Source of the DNA: an uncultured bacterium
GTDB taxonomy: Bacteria; Patescibacteriota; Minisyncoccia; Phycocordibacterales; UBA1006
Reading direction: 5' to 3'
Assembly: GCA_937898165.1 (NCBI GenBank)
Contig: CALDKO010000124.1
Location: 1-10,285, forward strand
Length of the DNA stretch: 10,285 nucleotides
The position numbers were made by a program, and so were the translations under genes. Of this stretch, positions 4,975-10,285 are shown in pieces. The stretch's first letter is position 1, and every line of letters begins with the position of its first letter. The notes beneath the pieces are model-generated. The model was not told the origin of the DNA and searched no databases. It was given only the letters and a program-made list of their open reading frames with translations.

Positions 4975-5592
4975 ATGAAAAAATATATTTTGGGTGAAAA
5001 GATCCAAATGACACAGTATTTCGATTCAAAAGGAATGGCTCATGCTGCAACATTGGTATCTGTACAACCAATTACGGTAACTCAGGTGAAATCAGTTGCG
5101 ACTGATGGATACGACGCAGTTCAGGTTTCTGCCGGAACTCGCAAAGAAAAAAATATTAACAAACCACAACTCGGACATTTTGGTGATTTAGGAAACTTCC
5201 GTTACTCAAAAGAATTTTTGGTAAACAGTGATGAGATTTCTAATTACTCAAAAGGAAATGTATTATCAGCAGATCAATTTGCTGAAGGTGATACTATCCG
5301 TGTTTCAGGTATCTCAAAAGGTAAAGGTTTCCAAGGTGTTGTAAAACGTCATGGATTCCACGGGGGGCGACGTTCACACGGTCAAAAACACAGTGAACGA
5401 GAACCTGGATCAATTGGTGCCGGTGGAATGCAACGCGTTATGAAAGGAATGCGTATGGCAGGACGAATGGGTAGTGACCGAGTTACTGTCCGAAATCTAA
5501 CTGTTCTTGCGGTCGACCCAAAAACTAACATCATGGTAGTGAAAGGTGCTGTTCCAGGAAAACGTGGAACATTGCTAGAAATTACACAATAA
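4975..5592 (+). CDS. rplC: Large ribosomal subunit protein uL3
   Basis: A 205-residue uL3, which binds near the 3' end of 23S rRNA and reaches the peptidyl transferase centre. The N-terminus MKKYILGEKIQMTQYFDSKG corresponds to the usual 'GxKxGMTxxFxxxG' start. The central loop KGKGFQGVVKRHGFHGG and SHGQKHSEREPGSIG followed by MAGRMG is diagnostic. The C-terminal strand LAVDPKTNIMVVKGAVPGKRG is complete. I start at ATG 4975, because the earlier TTG at 4942 lies in a small inverted repeat (GTTTTTCA/TGAAAAAC) and would add 11 hydrophobic residues not found in uL3. No Shine-Dalgarno is seen. rplD follows after 4 bases. Confidence 0.97.
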   Translation: MKKYILGEKIQMTQYFDSKGMAHAATLVSVQPITVTQVKSVATDGYDAVQVSAGTRKEKNINKPQLGHFGDLGNFRYSKEFLVNSDEISNYSKGNVLSADQFAEGDTIRVSGISKGKGFQGVVKRHGFHGGRRSHGQKHSEREPGSIGAGGMQRVMKGMRMAGRMGSDRVTVRNLTVLAVDPKTNIMVVKGAVPGKRGTLLEITQ

Positions 5593-5596
5593 TTAT

Positions 5597-6316
5597 ATGG
5601 CTACTAAAACAATAACAAAAAAGAAAGCTGAAAATATTTCAGCTCCATTGTATGCAGCATCTGGAAAATCAGCAGGAACTGTTGAATTGACTGGTGCAGT
5701 ATTCAACCAACCATGGAATGCAGATTTGGTTCACCAAGTAGTAATTGGAATGCAGGCAAATGCTCGAACAGGACTTGCACATACTAAATTCCGAGGTGAA
5801 GTTTCAGGAAGTGGTGCAAAACCTTGGCAACAAAAAGGAACAGGTCGCGCTCGACACGGTTCAAAACGTTCACCAATTTGGATAGGAGGAGGAGTGTCAC
5901 ACGGACCACGTAATGAAAAAGATTATTCAGTTAAAATTAACCGAAAATCTAAAACAGTTGCATTGTTCGCTACTCTTTCAGAAAAATTACGAAAAGATAG
6001 AATGTTATTCGTTGATGCAGTTGATTTATCAAATGCAAAAACAAAAGACGCTGAAAAATTCTTGAAAAACCTTGAATCAATTACAGGATTTGAAACAATC
6101 AATACTGACAAACCAAACAACATTTTGTTAGTAATGCCAACAATTTCTGAAGTTGTTCGAAACAGTTTCCGAAACATCAATCATGTTACATTGGTTGAAG
6201 CTCGAAACATCAATCCGGTCGACGTAATGAAATATCGTTACATGATTATCAGTAATCCAACAGATACACAGGCATTCTTACTTACTAAAAAAGGTGCTGT
6301 GAAAAAATCTGTATAA
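5597..6316 (+). CDS. rplD: Large ribosomal subunit protein uL4
   Basis: A 239-residue uL4, an early 50S assembly protein whose extended loop lines the exit tunnel. The family signature is clear in the loop region: GSGAKPWQQKGTGRARHGS (70-88), then SPIWIGGGVSHGP and the helix KSKTVALFATLSEKL. The C-terminal part (PNNILLVMP, then NINPVDVMKYRYMIIS) follows the normal fold. In E. coli uL4 represses its own operon by acting on the S10 leader. Here no comparable leader precedes rpsJ, but a strongly folded element lies between rpsJ and rplC, so a relocated uL4 target is a reasonable guess only. It is tightly spaced between rplC (4 bases) and rplW (3 bases). The acidic/basic N-terminal extension (residues 1-14) is lysine-rich. 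Confidence 0.96.
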   Translation: MATKTITKKKAENISAPLYAASGKSAGTVELTGAVFNQPWNADLVHQVVIGMQANARTGLAHTKFRGEVSGSGAKPWQQKGTGRARHGSKRSPIWIGGGVSHGPRNEKDYSVKINRKSKTVALFATLSEKLRKDRMLFVDAVDLSNAKTKDAEKFLKNLESITGFETINTDKPNNILLVMPTISEVVRNSFRNINHVTLVEARNINPVDVMKYRYMIISNPTDTQAFLLTKKGAVKKSV

Positions 6317-6319
6317 TGT

Positions 6320-6643
6320 ATGGCAAAAAAATCATTGATAGTAAAACCAGATGAGAAAAAATTACCTACAGAACTTGCAGGTATCATCATCGGTCCACGG
6401 ATTACTGAAAAAGCTGCGTATAGTGCAGAACAAAACGGATATGTATTTGATGTTGCAACTCGTGCAAATAAAATTCAAATATCTCGCGCAATTAAAGCAC
6501 TGTACAATGTTAATCCGGTAAAAGTAACTGTTTCTGTAAAGAAACCAGTTGCCGTATTCATTCGTGGAACACGCGGAATGAGTAAACTAGAAAAGAAAGC
6601 AACAGTTTTTCTACCTAAAGGTGAAAAAATTGAAATCGCATAA
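6320..6643 (+). CDS. rplW: Large ribosomal subunit protein uL23
   Basis: A 107-residue uL23, located at the tunnel exit, where trigger factor and SRP dock. The segment IIGPRITEKAAYSAEQNGYVFDV (23-45) is the family hallmark, followed by ANKIQISRAIKALYNVNPVKVTV, which forms the conserved helix-strand. The shortened beta loop (PVAVFIRGTRGMSKLEKKATV) and the C-terminal KGEKIEIA complete it. An N-terminal tail of about 20 residues precedes the core. It starts 3 bases after the rplD stop and has no Shine-Dalgarno, so it probably depends on translational coupling or re-initiation. A 71-base spacer with a hairpin separates it from rplB. Confidence 0.96.
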   Translation: MAKKSLIVKPDEKKLPTELAGIIIGPRITEKAAYSAEQNGYVFDVATRANKIQISRAIKALYNVNPVKVTVSVKKPVAVFIRGTRGMSKLEKKATVFLPKGEKIEIA

Positions 6644-6676
6644 TTTCCTTAGGCAAGAATTATTATTAATTAGATA

Positions 6677-6701
6677 GGTACCAGCAAGCCTTATTGGTAC
6701 C
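6677..6701 (+). promoter_or_regulatory. Hairpin in the rplW-rplB spacer
   Basis: GGTACCA (6677-6683) and TGGTACC (6695-6701) form a perfect 7-bp stem with an 11-nt loop. GCCT in the loop (6688-6691) could pair with AGGC upstream (6651-6654) as a small pseudoknot. There is no T run, so it is not a terminator. It lies 13 bases before the rplB start and could affect ribosome access; this is inference. Confidence 0.45.
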
Positions 6702-6714
6702 AATAGATATATGT

Positions 6715-7566
6715 ATGGCTATTAAAACTTATAAACCAACATCACCATCACGTCGTAACATGACCGGTATTAATTACCGAGATGTGTTGACTGCAACTGA
6801 ACCTCACAAGGCTCTTACATTCGGTCGAAAACGACATGTTGGACGAAACAACAACGGACGTATTACTGCTCCTCATAAAGGAGGTGGGCATAAACGTTTG
6901 TATCGAGAAATCGATTTCAAAATGGAGAAAATCAACATTCCAGCAAAAATTGAAACAGTTGAATATGACCCAAACCGATCAGCATTTATTGGACTCGTTT
7001 GTTACGCAGACGGTGAACGACGATACATGGTATTGCCACAAGCTGTAACTGTTGGAACAACGGTTATTACATCTGCTGAAGCTCCGCTAACTCCTGGAAA
7101 CCGTTTACCATTGGTAAATATTCCAGTAGGAACATTTGTATACAATATTGAAATCAAACCTGGAAATGGTGGAAAAATGGTACGATCAGCCGGAAGTTTT
7201 GCACAGGTTACTGCGCACAATGACGGACGTACTCAATTGAAAATGCCTTCAGGTGAAATTCGAACGGTATCAGATAAATGTTTTGCATCAGTTGGTTCTG
7301 TTTCAAACCCTGATTACCAATTGGTAAATCTTGGAAAAGCGGGACGATCACGATGGAAAGGTATCCGACCAACTACTCGAGGTTCTGCGATGAACCCGGT
7401 GGACCACCCACACGGAGGAGGGGAAGGAAAACAAGGTATTGGATTACGTCGCGGACCAAAAACTCGCTACGGAAAACAAGCCTATGGTGTTCGAACTCGA
7501 ACTCCAAAGAAATATTCAAACTACGCGGTTGTTACACGTCGAAAGACAAAACGAAATCCAAATTAA
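6715..7566 (+). CDS. rplB: Large ribosomal subunit protein uL2
   Basis: A 283-residue uL2, needed for subunit association and peptidyl transfer. The N-terminus MAIKTYKPTSPSRRNMT, the GRNNNGRITAPHKGGGHKR segment, the YDPNRSAFIGLVCYADGERRY core and the catalytic-region loop NPVDHPHGGGEG (about 227-238) with its conserved histidines are all present. The C-terminus (KTRYGKQAYGVRTRTPKKYSNY onward) is normal. I start at ATG 6715, because a TTG at 6694 would add seven residues and lies inside the spacer hairpin. It is the last gene of the operon here: a strong terminator follows 6 bases after the stop, so rpsS, rplV and rpsC must be transcribed elsewhere. No Shine-Dalgarno is seen. Confidence 0.97.
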   Translation: MAIKTYKPTSPSRRNMTGINYRDVLTATEPHKALTFGRKRHVGRNNNGRITAPHKGGGHKRLYREIDFKMEKINIPAKIETVEYDPNRSAFIGLVCYADGERRYMVLPQAVTVGTTVITSAEAPLTPGNRLPLVNIPVGTFVYNIEIKPGNGGKMVRSAGSFAQVTAHNDGRTQLKMPSGEIRTVSDKCFASVGSVSNPDYQLVNLGKAGRSRWKGIRPTTRGSAMNPVDHPHGGGEGKQGIGLRRGPKTRYGKQAYGVRTRTPKKYSNYAVVTRRKTKRNPN

Positions 7567-7572
7567 TGAATT

Positions 7573-7605
7573 ACAAAAAAACACCTTTGGGTGTTTTTTT
7601 GTTTT
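7573..7605 (+). terminator. Rho-independent terminator ending the tuf-rplB operon
   Basis: A perfect 13-bp stem pairs 7573-7585 with 7590-7602 around TTTG, with a CACC/GGTG core, seven A's on the left and seven T's on the right. It begins 6 bases after the rplB stop. It separates the ribosomal protein genes from the surface protein gene. Confidence 0.9.
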
Positions 7606-7631
7606 TAAATGTATTTCTTGTTTTTATATGA

Positions 7632-7637
7632 TACAAT
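7632..7637 (+). promoter_or_regulatory. -10 box of the surface protein gene
   Basis: TACAAT (5 of 6 to consensus) ends 8 bases before the ATG at 7646. The overlapping TATGAT at 7627-7632 is an alternative. No -35 is recognisable. Because a terminator lies just upstream, a promoter is needed in this 40-base gap. The expected start site is 2 bases before the initiation codon. Confidence 0.45.
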
Positions 7638-7645
7638 TTGTTTAT

Positions 7646-9538
7646 ATGAATTCGGATGAAAGCTTTTTGAAAAAACTTGATAACGACCTTACTACCGGAC
7701 GAACTACCGGTGATGGAACGCGTGGGATGTTGCATCAGGAAAAATTACCACCTGTGGTTGATGATTGGGATGCGCCAAAGCCCGAGGATTTTACTGATGA
7801 AGTTATTGTTAAAAAACGCACAACACAGAAAAACTTTTTTAAAAAATTATTTATAGGGTCAATTATATTTGTATTTATTTCTGCTGGATTTTTTGCATTT
7901 TCATTATTTACTGGCAGAGCCAGATTAACAGGTGAAAATGTTGGTGTCACAGTTAGTGCAAAAACATTTGCAGACAGTGGGGAAGAGGTAAATGTAAAAG
8001 TCTCTATAACTAACCAAAATGCAGTTCCTATGGAATTGGCAAAATTAATATTCTCGTACCCATTGGGAACCGTTCGTGATCCAAACGCAGCAAAAGAAAC
8101 CACTCGGGAACTTGGAACTATTGCACCAGGTGAAACTCGTGATGAATTATTTTCAATTCAATTGTTCGGAGAACAGGGGACAGAAAAAAGTTTGAAAGCG
8201 ATGATTGAATATCGACTACAGGGGTCTAATGCAATTTTTGAAAAGACGAATTTAGCAAAATTAACACTTCGTTCATCATTAGCAACACTGGTTGCAACTG
8301 CGCCTGATACATTATTACCGGGTCAGGAGTTACCGATACAGCTGACTATTTCAGGTAATACTGCAAGCACTGTTGCTAATGCGCTTTTGGTTGCAGATTA
8401 TCCTGATGGGTGTACCTATGTGAGTTCTGATATCGCTCCAACCCTTGATAAAAATGTTTGGTTCTTGGGAGATTTAACTGCAGGAACACAAAAACAAATT
8501 GCCCTTGTTGTGTCATGTACCGGGGTTACGGATGCAGAAAAAAATATTGTATTTACATTAGGAAACCAGGATCCATCAAATGAACGAATTGTATCAAGTG
8601 TCTATACCAGTGCAGCTCATCTGGTAAAACTTAGTTCTGCATTTTTGGCAACAACAATTCTGGTAAACGGAAAACCGTTCGATAGTACTGTTTCTATTCC
8701 ACAAAACAGAGAGACCATGATTGATATTGATTGGAAGAGTACTGTAGATACGCCAACTACTGATGCAAAAATAAAGTTAGCATTTTCTGGTGGAGCCTTT
8801 GATCCAACAAAATTACGTTCATCAAACGGATATTTCAACAGTGCTGACAATACGGTTACGTGGACAGCTAATGAGGTACCGGCATTAAAAACAATTCAAC
8901 CAAAACAATCTGGTAGATTGAGTGTTACGGTGATTCCTCGTTCAGGATTGACTAATTCATCAACACTGGACACCGCCGTTACGGTTGACGGGGTATTGTT
9001 TGGAGGAAAGCAGTCAACATTAGTTAATGCAACCACTGCCAAAATTCCTGTAGTAACTGACCTACAACTCATTCCAAAAGTATTACATTACTCTGGTCCA
9101 ATACAAAACACAGGAACACTTCCTTTGGGTGTTGGAAAAGAAACAACCTACACCGTGGTTTGGCAGATTGCTAATTCTACTAATGCAGTAAATGGTGTAA
9201 TAGTAAAAACAACATTACCAACAGGAATTACGTGGAGTAATGTTATTGCACCGTCAGCCAGTGCAAGTAGTTTGGTTTATAACGCAGTTACCAGAGAAAT
9301 TACATGGAACGCAGGAGATATTCCTGTTGGTCAGGATGCGAAATCAATTGCCTTTAAGCTTGCGATTACTCCATCAACCAGTCAAATAAACACTGTTCCA
9401 AAATTAACAAACGATATAGTATTAATCGGAACTGACACGGTAACTAAAACATCACTCTCTCAATCCAAGAGAGCATTGGATACTCATTTGGTAGGGGACA
9501 CATTGACAATTGGTGCAGATGGAAAAGTTATAAAATAA
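7646..9538 (+). CDS. Single-pass surface protein with four DUF11-like beta modules
   Basis: A 630-residue protein of no assigned function. Residues 1-66 are polar and mixed charge (cytoplasmic), 67-89 form one membrane helix after FFKK, and 95-630 are beta-rich and Thr/Ser/Asn-rich, presumably outside the cell. A pattern of aromatic/Leu-x-x-Gly-x-Ile/Leu, then a turn, then a beta strand recurs four times: LGTIAPGETRDELFSIQLF (156-174), WFLGDLTAGTQKQIALVV (272-289), WTANEVPALKTIQPKQSG (406-423, partly degenerate) and WNAGDIPVGQDAKSIAFKL (554-572). This matches the end of DUF11/CARDB-type Ig-like modules. The only two extracytoplasmic cysteines, C256 and C291, both lie in module 2 and could form a disulphide. 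I start at ATG 7646, because an open frame extending back to 7439 only overlaps rplB and its terminator. No sortase motif is seen. A role in adhesion or the cell surface layer is inference. Confidence 0.85.
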   Translation: MNSDESFLKKLDNDLTTGRTTGDGTRGMLHQEKLPPVVDDWDAPKPEDFTDEVIVKKRTTQKNFFKKLFIGSIIFVFISAGFFAFSLFTGRARLTGENVGVTVSAKTFADSGEEVNVKVSITNQNAVPMELAKLIFSYPLGTVRDPNAAKETTRELGTIAPGETRDELFSIQLFGEQGTEKSLKAMIEYRLQGSNAIFEKTNLAKLTLRSSLATLVATAPDTLLPGQELPIQLTISGNTASTVANALLVADYPDGCTYVSSDIAPTLDKNVWFLGDLTAGTQKQIALVVSCTGVTDAEKNIVFTLGNQDPSNERIVSSVYTSAAHLVKLSSAFLATTILVNGKPFDSTVSIPQNRETMIDIDWKSTVDTPTTDAKIKLAFSGGAFDPTKLRSSNGYFNSADNTVTWTANEVPALKTIQPKQSGRLSVTVIPRSGLTNSSTLDTAVTVDGVLFGGKQSTLVNATTAKIPVVTDLQLIPKVLHYSGPIQNTGTLPLGVGKETTYTVVWQIANSTNAVNGVIVKTTLPTGITWSNVIAPSASASSLVYNAVTREITWNAGDIPVGQDAKSIAFKLAITPSTSQINTVPKLTNDIVLIGTDTVTKTSLSQSKRALDTHLVGDTLTIGADGKVIK

Positions 9539-9566
9539 AAAACCACATATGTGGTTTTTTATTTTA
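9531..9566 (+). terminator. Terminator of the surface protein gene, perfect 18-bp palindrome
   Basis: Positions 9531-9548 and 9549-9566 are exact reverse complements with core ACCACAT/ATGTGGT and outer A/T runs. The stop codon (9536-9538) lies within the left arm. It stands back to back with the terminator of the minus-strand RNA gene, so the two transcription units converge cleanly. Confidence 0.88.
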
Positions 9567-9583
9567 TAGTTAGTATAAGAAAT

Positions 9584-9616
9584 AAAAAAATCCCCCCTGG
9601 TTTGACCAAGGGGGGG
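9584..9616 (-). terminator. Terminator of the minus-strand structured RNA
   Basis: On the minus strand CCCCCC and GGGGGG arms close a stem with inner TGGT/ACCA pairs around a 3-nt loop and one bulged base, followed by an A and a run of seven T's (9590-9584). The T run exists only in the minus orientation, which sets the direction of the RNA gene. Confidence 0.88.
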
Positions 9617-9885
9617 TGTACCGGCGAATTGCCAAATGTCGCGATCCCAGAACCCCCAACTAGTATTATACGGGTTAAATCGGGCGGCGGCTGACGGCGC
9701 GGCGGTACTGTTTAGTTTTAAAGCGGATATATTCCGCGGCGATGACCCTCCTTCATAGGTCTGTTTCGGTGCCCAACCAATAAACTCTTGTGAGTAGGCG
9801 ATCTTTGAAGGAAATTTCTCCATTCCCCCGGAAATATAACCGGTCCGGGTGTATACCCTGCATTCATGCGTTATCGCAGGGTTAT
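9585..9885 (-). ncRNA. Structured non-coding RNA of about 300 nt, family not recognised
   Basis: A near-consensus extended -10 promoter (9892-9919) and a canonical terminator (9584-9616) bracket a segment visibly richer in G+C than its neighbours. Hairpins found by eye (plus-strand positions): 9876-9881/9856-9861 (6 bp), 9844-9849/9827-9832 (6 bp), 9784-9787/9792-9795 (4 bp, tetraloop), 9744-9747/9758-9761 (4 bp), 9723-9727/9733-9737 (5 bp) and 9651-9655/9672-9676 (5 bp). A long-range stem, 9618-9623/9703-9708 (6 bp plus 2 more beyond a mismatch), closes the 3' third. I see none of the hallmarks of RNase P RNA, tmRNA, SRP RNA or a T-box, although a very divergent member cannot be excluded. 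A 155-codon frame stays open across it but runs through the terminator and uses C/G-ending codons foreign to this genome, so I favour RNA over protein. Confidence 0.75.
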
Positions 9886-9891
9886 AAATAC

Positions 9892-9919
9892 AGTATATCA
9901 TATAATATAAAATTGTCAA
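9892..9919 (-). promoter_or_regulatory. Strong extended -10 promoter of the structured RNA
   Basis: On the minus strand a perfect TTGACA (9919-9914) is followed after 16 bases by TATACT (9897-9892), preceded by TGA (9900-9898), which makes an extended -10. This is the best promoter in the window by eye. The expected start is near 9885. It diverges from the glycyl-tRNA synthetase promoter. Confidence 0.82.
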
Positions 9920-9939
9920 GTTTTTTAATAAAAAACCTG

Positions 9940-9968
9940 TGGAAAACTTTAATAAACTATGTTACTAT
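9940..9968 (+). promoter_or_regulatory. Promoter of the glycyl-tRNA synthetase gene
   Basis: TGGAAA (9940-9945, 4 of 6 to the -35 consensus) is followed after 17 bases by TACTAT (9963-9968), preceded by TGT (9960-9962), which makes an extended -10. The expected start near 9975 lies only about 3 bases before the ATG at 9978. Confidence 0.55.
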
Positions 9969-9977
9969 CAATCTATT

Positions 9978-10285
9978 ATGGAAAACAAAGATGTAATGGA
10001 AAAAATCGTATCATTATGTAAACGCCGTGGATTTATTTACCAAGGATCTGATATTTATGGTGGATTGGCAGGAACATTTGATTACGGACCTTTGGGAGTG
10101 TTACTTAAAAAGAATATTGAAAATCTATGGTGGAAACGATTTGTACTTGATCGTGAAGACATGTATGGAATTGATGCATCAATTTTAATGAATCAGGAAG
10201 TTTGGAAAGCATCAGGGCATGTGGGTGGTTTTTCTGATCCGCTGGTGGAAGATTTGGAAACAAAAAAACGATATCGCGCAGATCA
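9978..10285 (+). CDS. glyS: Glycyl-tRNA synthetase (alpha2 type), N-terminal part, runs off the window
   Basis: The frame from ATG 9978 stays open for 102 codons to the window end. It reads as the N-terminal catalytic domain of class II glycyl-tRNA synthetase of the dimeric, eukaryote/archaea-like kind: CKRRGFIYQGSDIYGGLAG (residues 14-32), then the class II motif 1 region FDYGPLGVLLKKNIENLWW, then NQEVWKASGHVGGFSDPLVE. This enzyme charges tRNA-Gly with glycine. The presence of this single-chain type means the separate GlyQ/GlyS alpha2beta2 enzyme is not expected. The motif 2 and motif 3 residues and the anticodon-binding domain lie beyond the window. It is divergently oriented from the structured RNA and has a near-leaderless promoter without a Shine-Dalgarno. 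Confidence 0.95.
   Translation, partial: MENKDVMEKIVSLCKRRGFIYQGSDIYGGLAGTFDYGPLGVLLKKNIENLWWKRFVLDREDMYGIDASILMNQEVWKASGHVGGFSDPLVEDLETKKRYRAD

Noticed and set aside
6312..6317. Perfect TATAAT immediately before the rplW start.
   Set aside because: It overlaps the last codons and the stop of rplD (GTA TAA), and +1 would fall inside rplW. It is probably chance.
7439..7645. Open frame extending the surface protein upstream into rplB.
   Set aside because: It overlaps rplB in another frame and runs through a strong terminator. The real start is at 7646, after a -10 box.
9611..9626. On the plus strand GGGTGTACCGGCG resembles the T-box core AGGGUGGNACCGCG, upstream of a glycyl-tRNA synthetase gene that is often T-box controlled.
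   Set aside because: It lies about 350 bases before glyS, the apparent glyS promoter is downstream of it, no terminator/antiterminator follows, and the region is better explained as the 3' end of the minus-strand RNA.
9938..9946. TGTGGAAAA, one mismatch from a DnaA box.
   Set aside because: A single isolated near-match without dnaA or dnaN nearby or further boxes does not support an origin.
1..10285. CRISPR arrays, tRNA genes, insertion sequences, toxin-antitoxin or phage genes.
   Set aside because: No regularly spaced repeats, cloverleaf with TTCGA arm, transposase or phage-type protein was found on either strand.

Overview
The window looks like a chromosomal piece of an AT-rich bacterium with a compact genome, most likely a member of the Candidate Phyla Radiation (Patescibacteria, Parcubacteria-like). 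That placement is inferred from compact gene spacing, short single-domain proteins, small hypothetical membrane proteins, and a large N-terminally anchored protein of DUF11-like beta modules. All genes read with the standard code: the stops are TAA, plus one TAG, and no in-frame UGA has to be read through, which argues against the UGA=Gly lineages (Gracilibacteria, Absconditabacteria). The first 20 bases are an Illumina adapter remnant, so position 21 is the true start of biological sequence and of the assembled contig.

Layout. 21-68 is the C-terminal stub of a plus-strand gene with its terminator. 162-587 (+) is a NUDT15/MTH2-like Nudix hydrolase, which converges through a shared terminator on a minus-strand Cys-pair hypothetical gene (630-1016). 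Next on the minus strand are a seven-helix PQ-loop/SWEET-like membrane protein (1065-1625) and a two-gene unit of a short ribosome hibernation factor (2381-2728) followed by a membrane-anchored cyclophilin (1688-2377). A 403-base spacer holds divergent promoters and a structured leader. It is followed by the plus-strand translation unit tuf-rpsJ-rplC-rplD-rplW-rplB (3132-7566), which ends in a strong terminator rather than continuing to rpsS/rplV/rpsC. 7646-9538 (+) encodes a 630-residue single-pass protein with a large, probably extracellular, four-module beta-sandwich region. Converging on it from the minus strand is a roughly 300-nt, GC-richer, highly structured RNA gene (about 9885 to 9585) with a near-consensus extended -10 promoter and its own terminator; I do not recognise its family. 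The window ends inside glycyl-tRNA synthetase (9978 onward, +).

How it fits together. Most of the window serves protein synthesis: elongation factor Tu, five ribosomal proteins, a hibernation factor that would idle ribosomes, and an aminoacyl-tRNA synthetase. The spacers inside the ribosomal protein operon are not empty. There is a nested three-stem RNA between rpsJ and rplC, followed by a 17-nt near-repeat with mutually exclusive hairpins, a hairpin before rplB, and a hairpin-bearing leader before tuf. These are candidates for cis-regulation or RNA processing.

A theme across the window is the absence of any visible Shine-Dalgarno sequence. Several promoter-proximal genes carry a -10-like box 6-10 bases before the start codon, so their mRNAs may be leaderless or nearly so. 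The best candidates for something undescribed are the minus-strand RNA at 9585-9885 and the folded element at 4733-4838.
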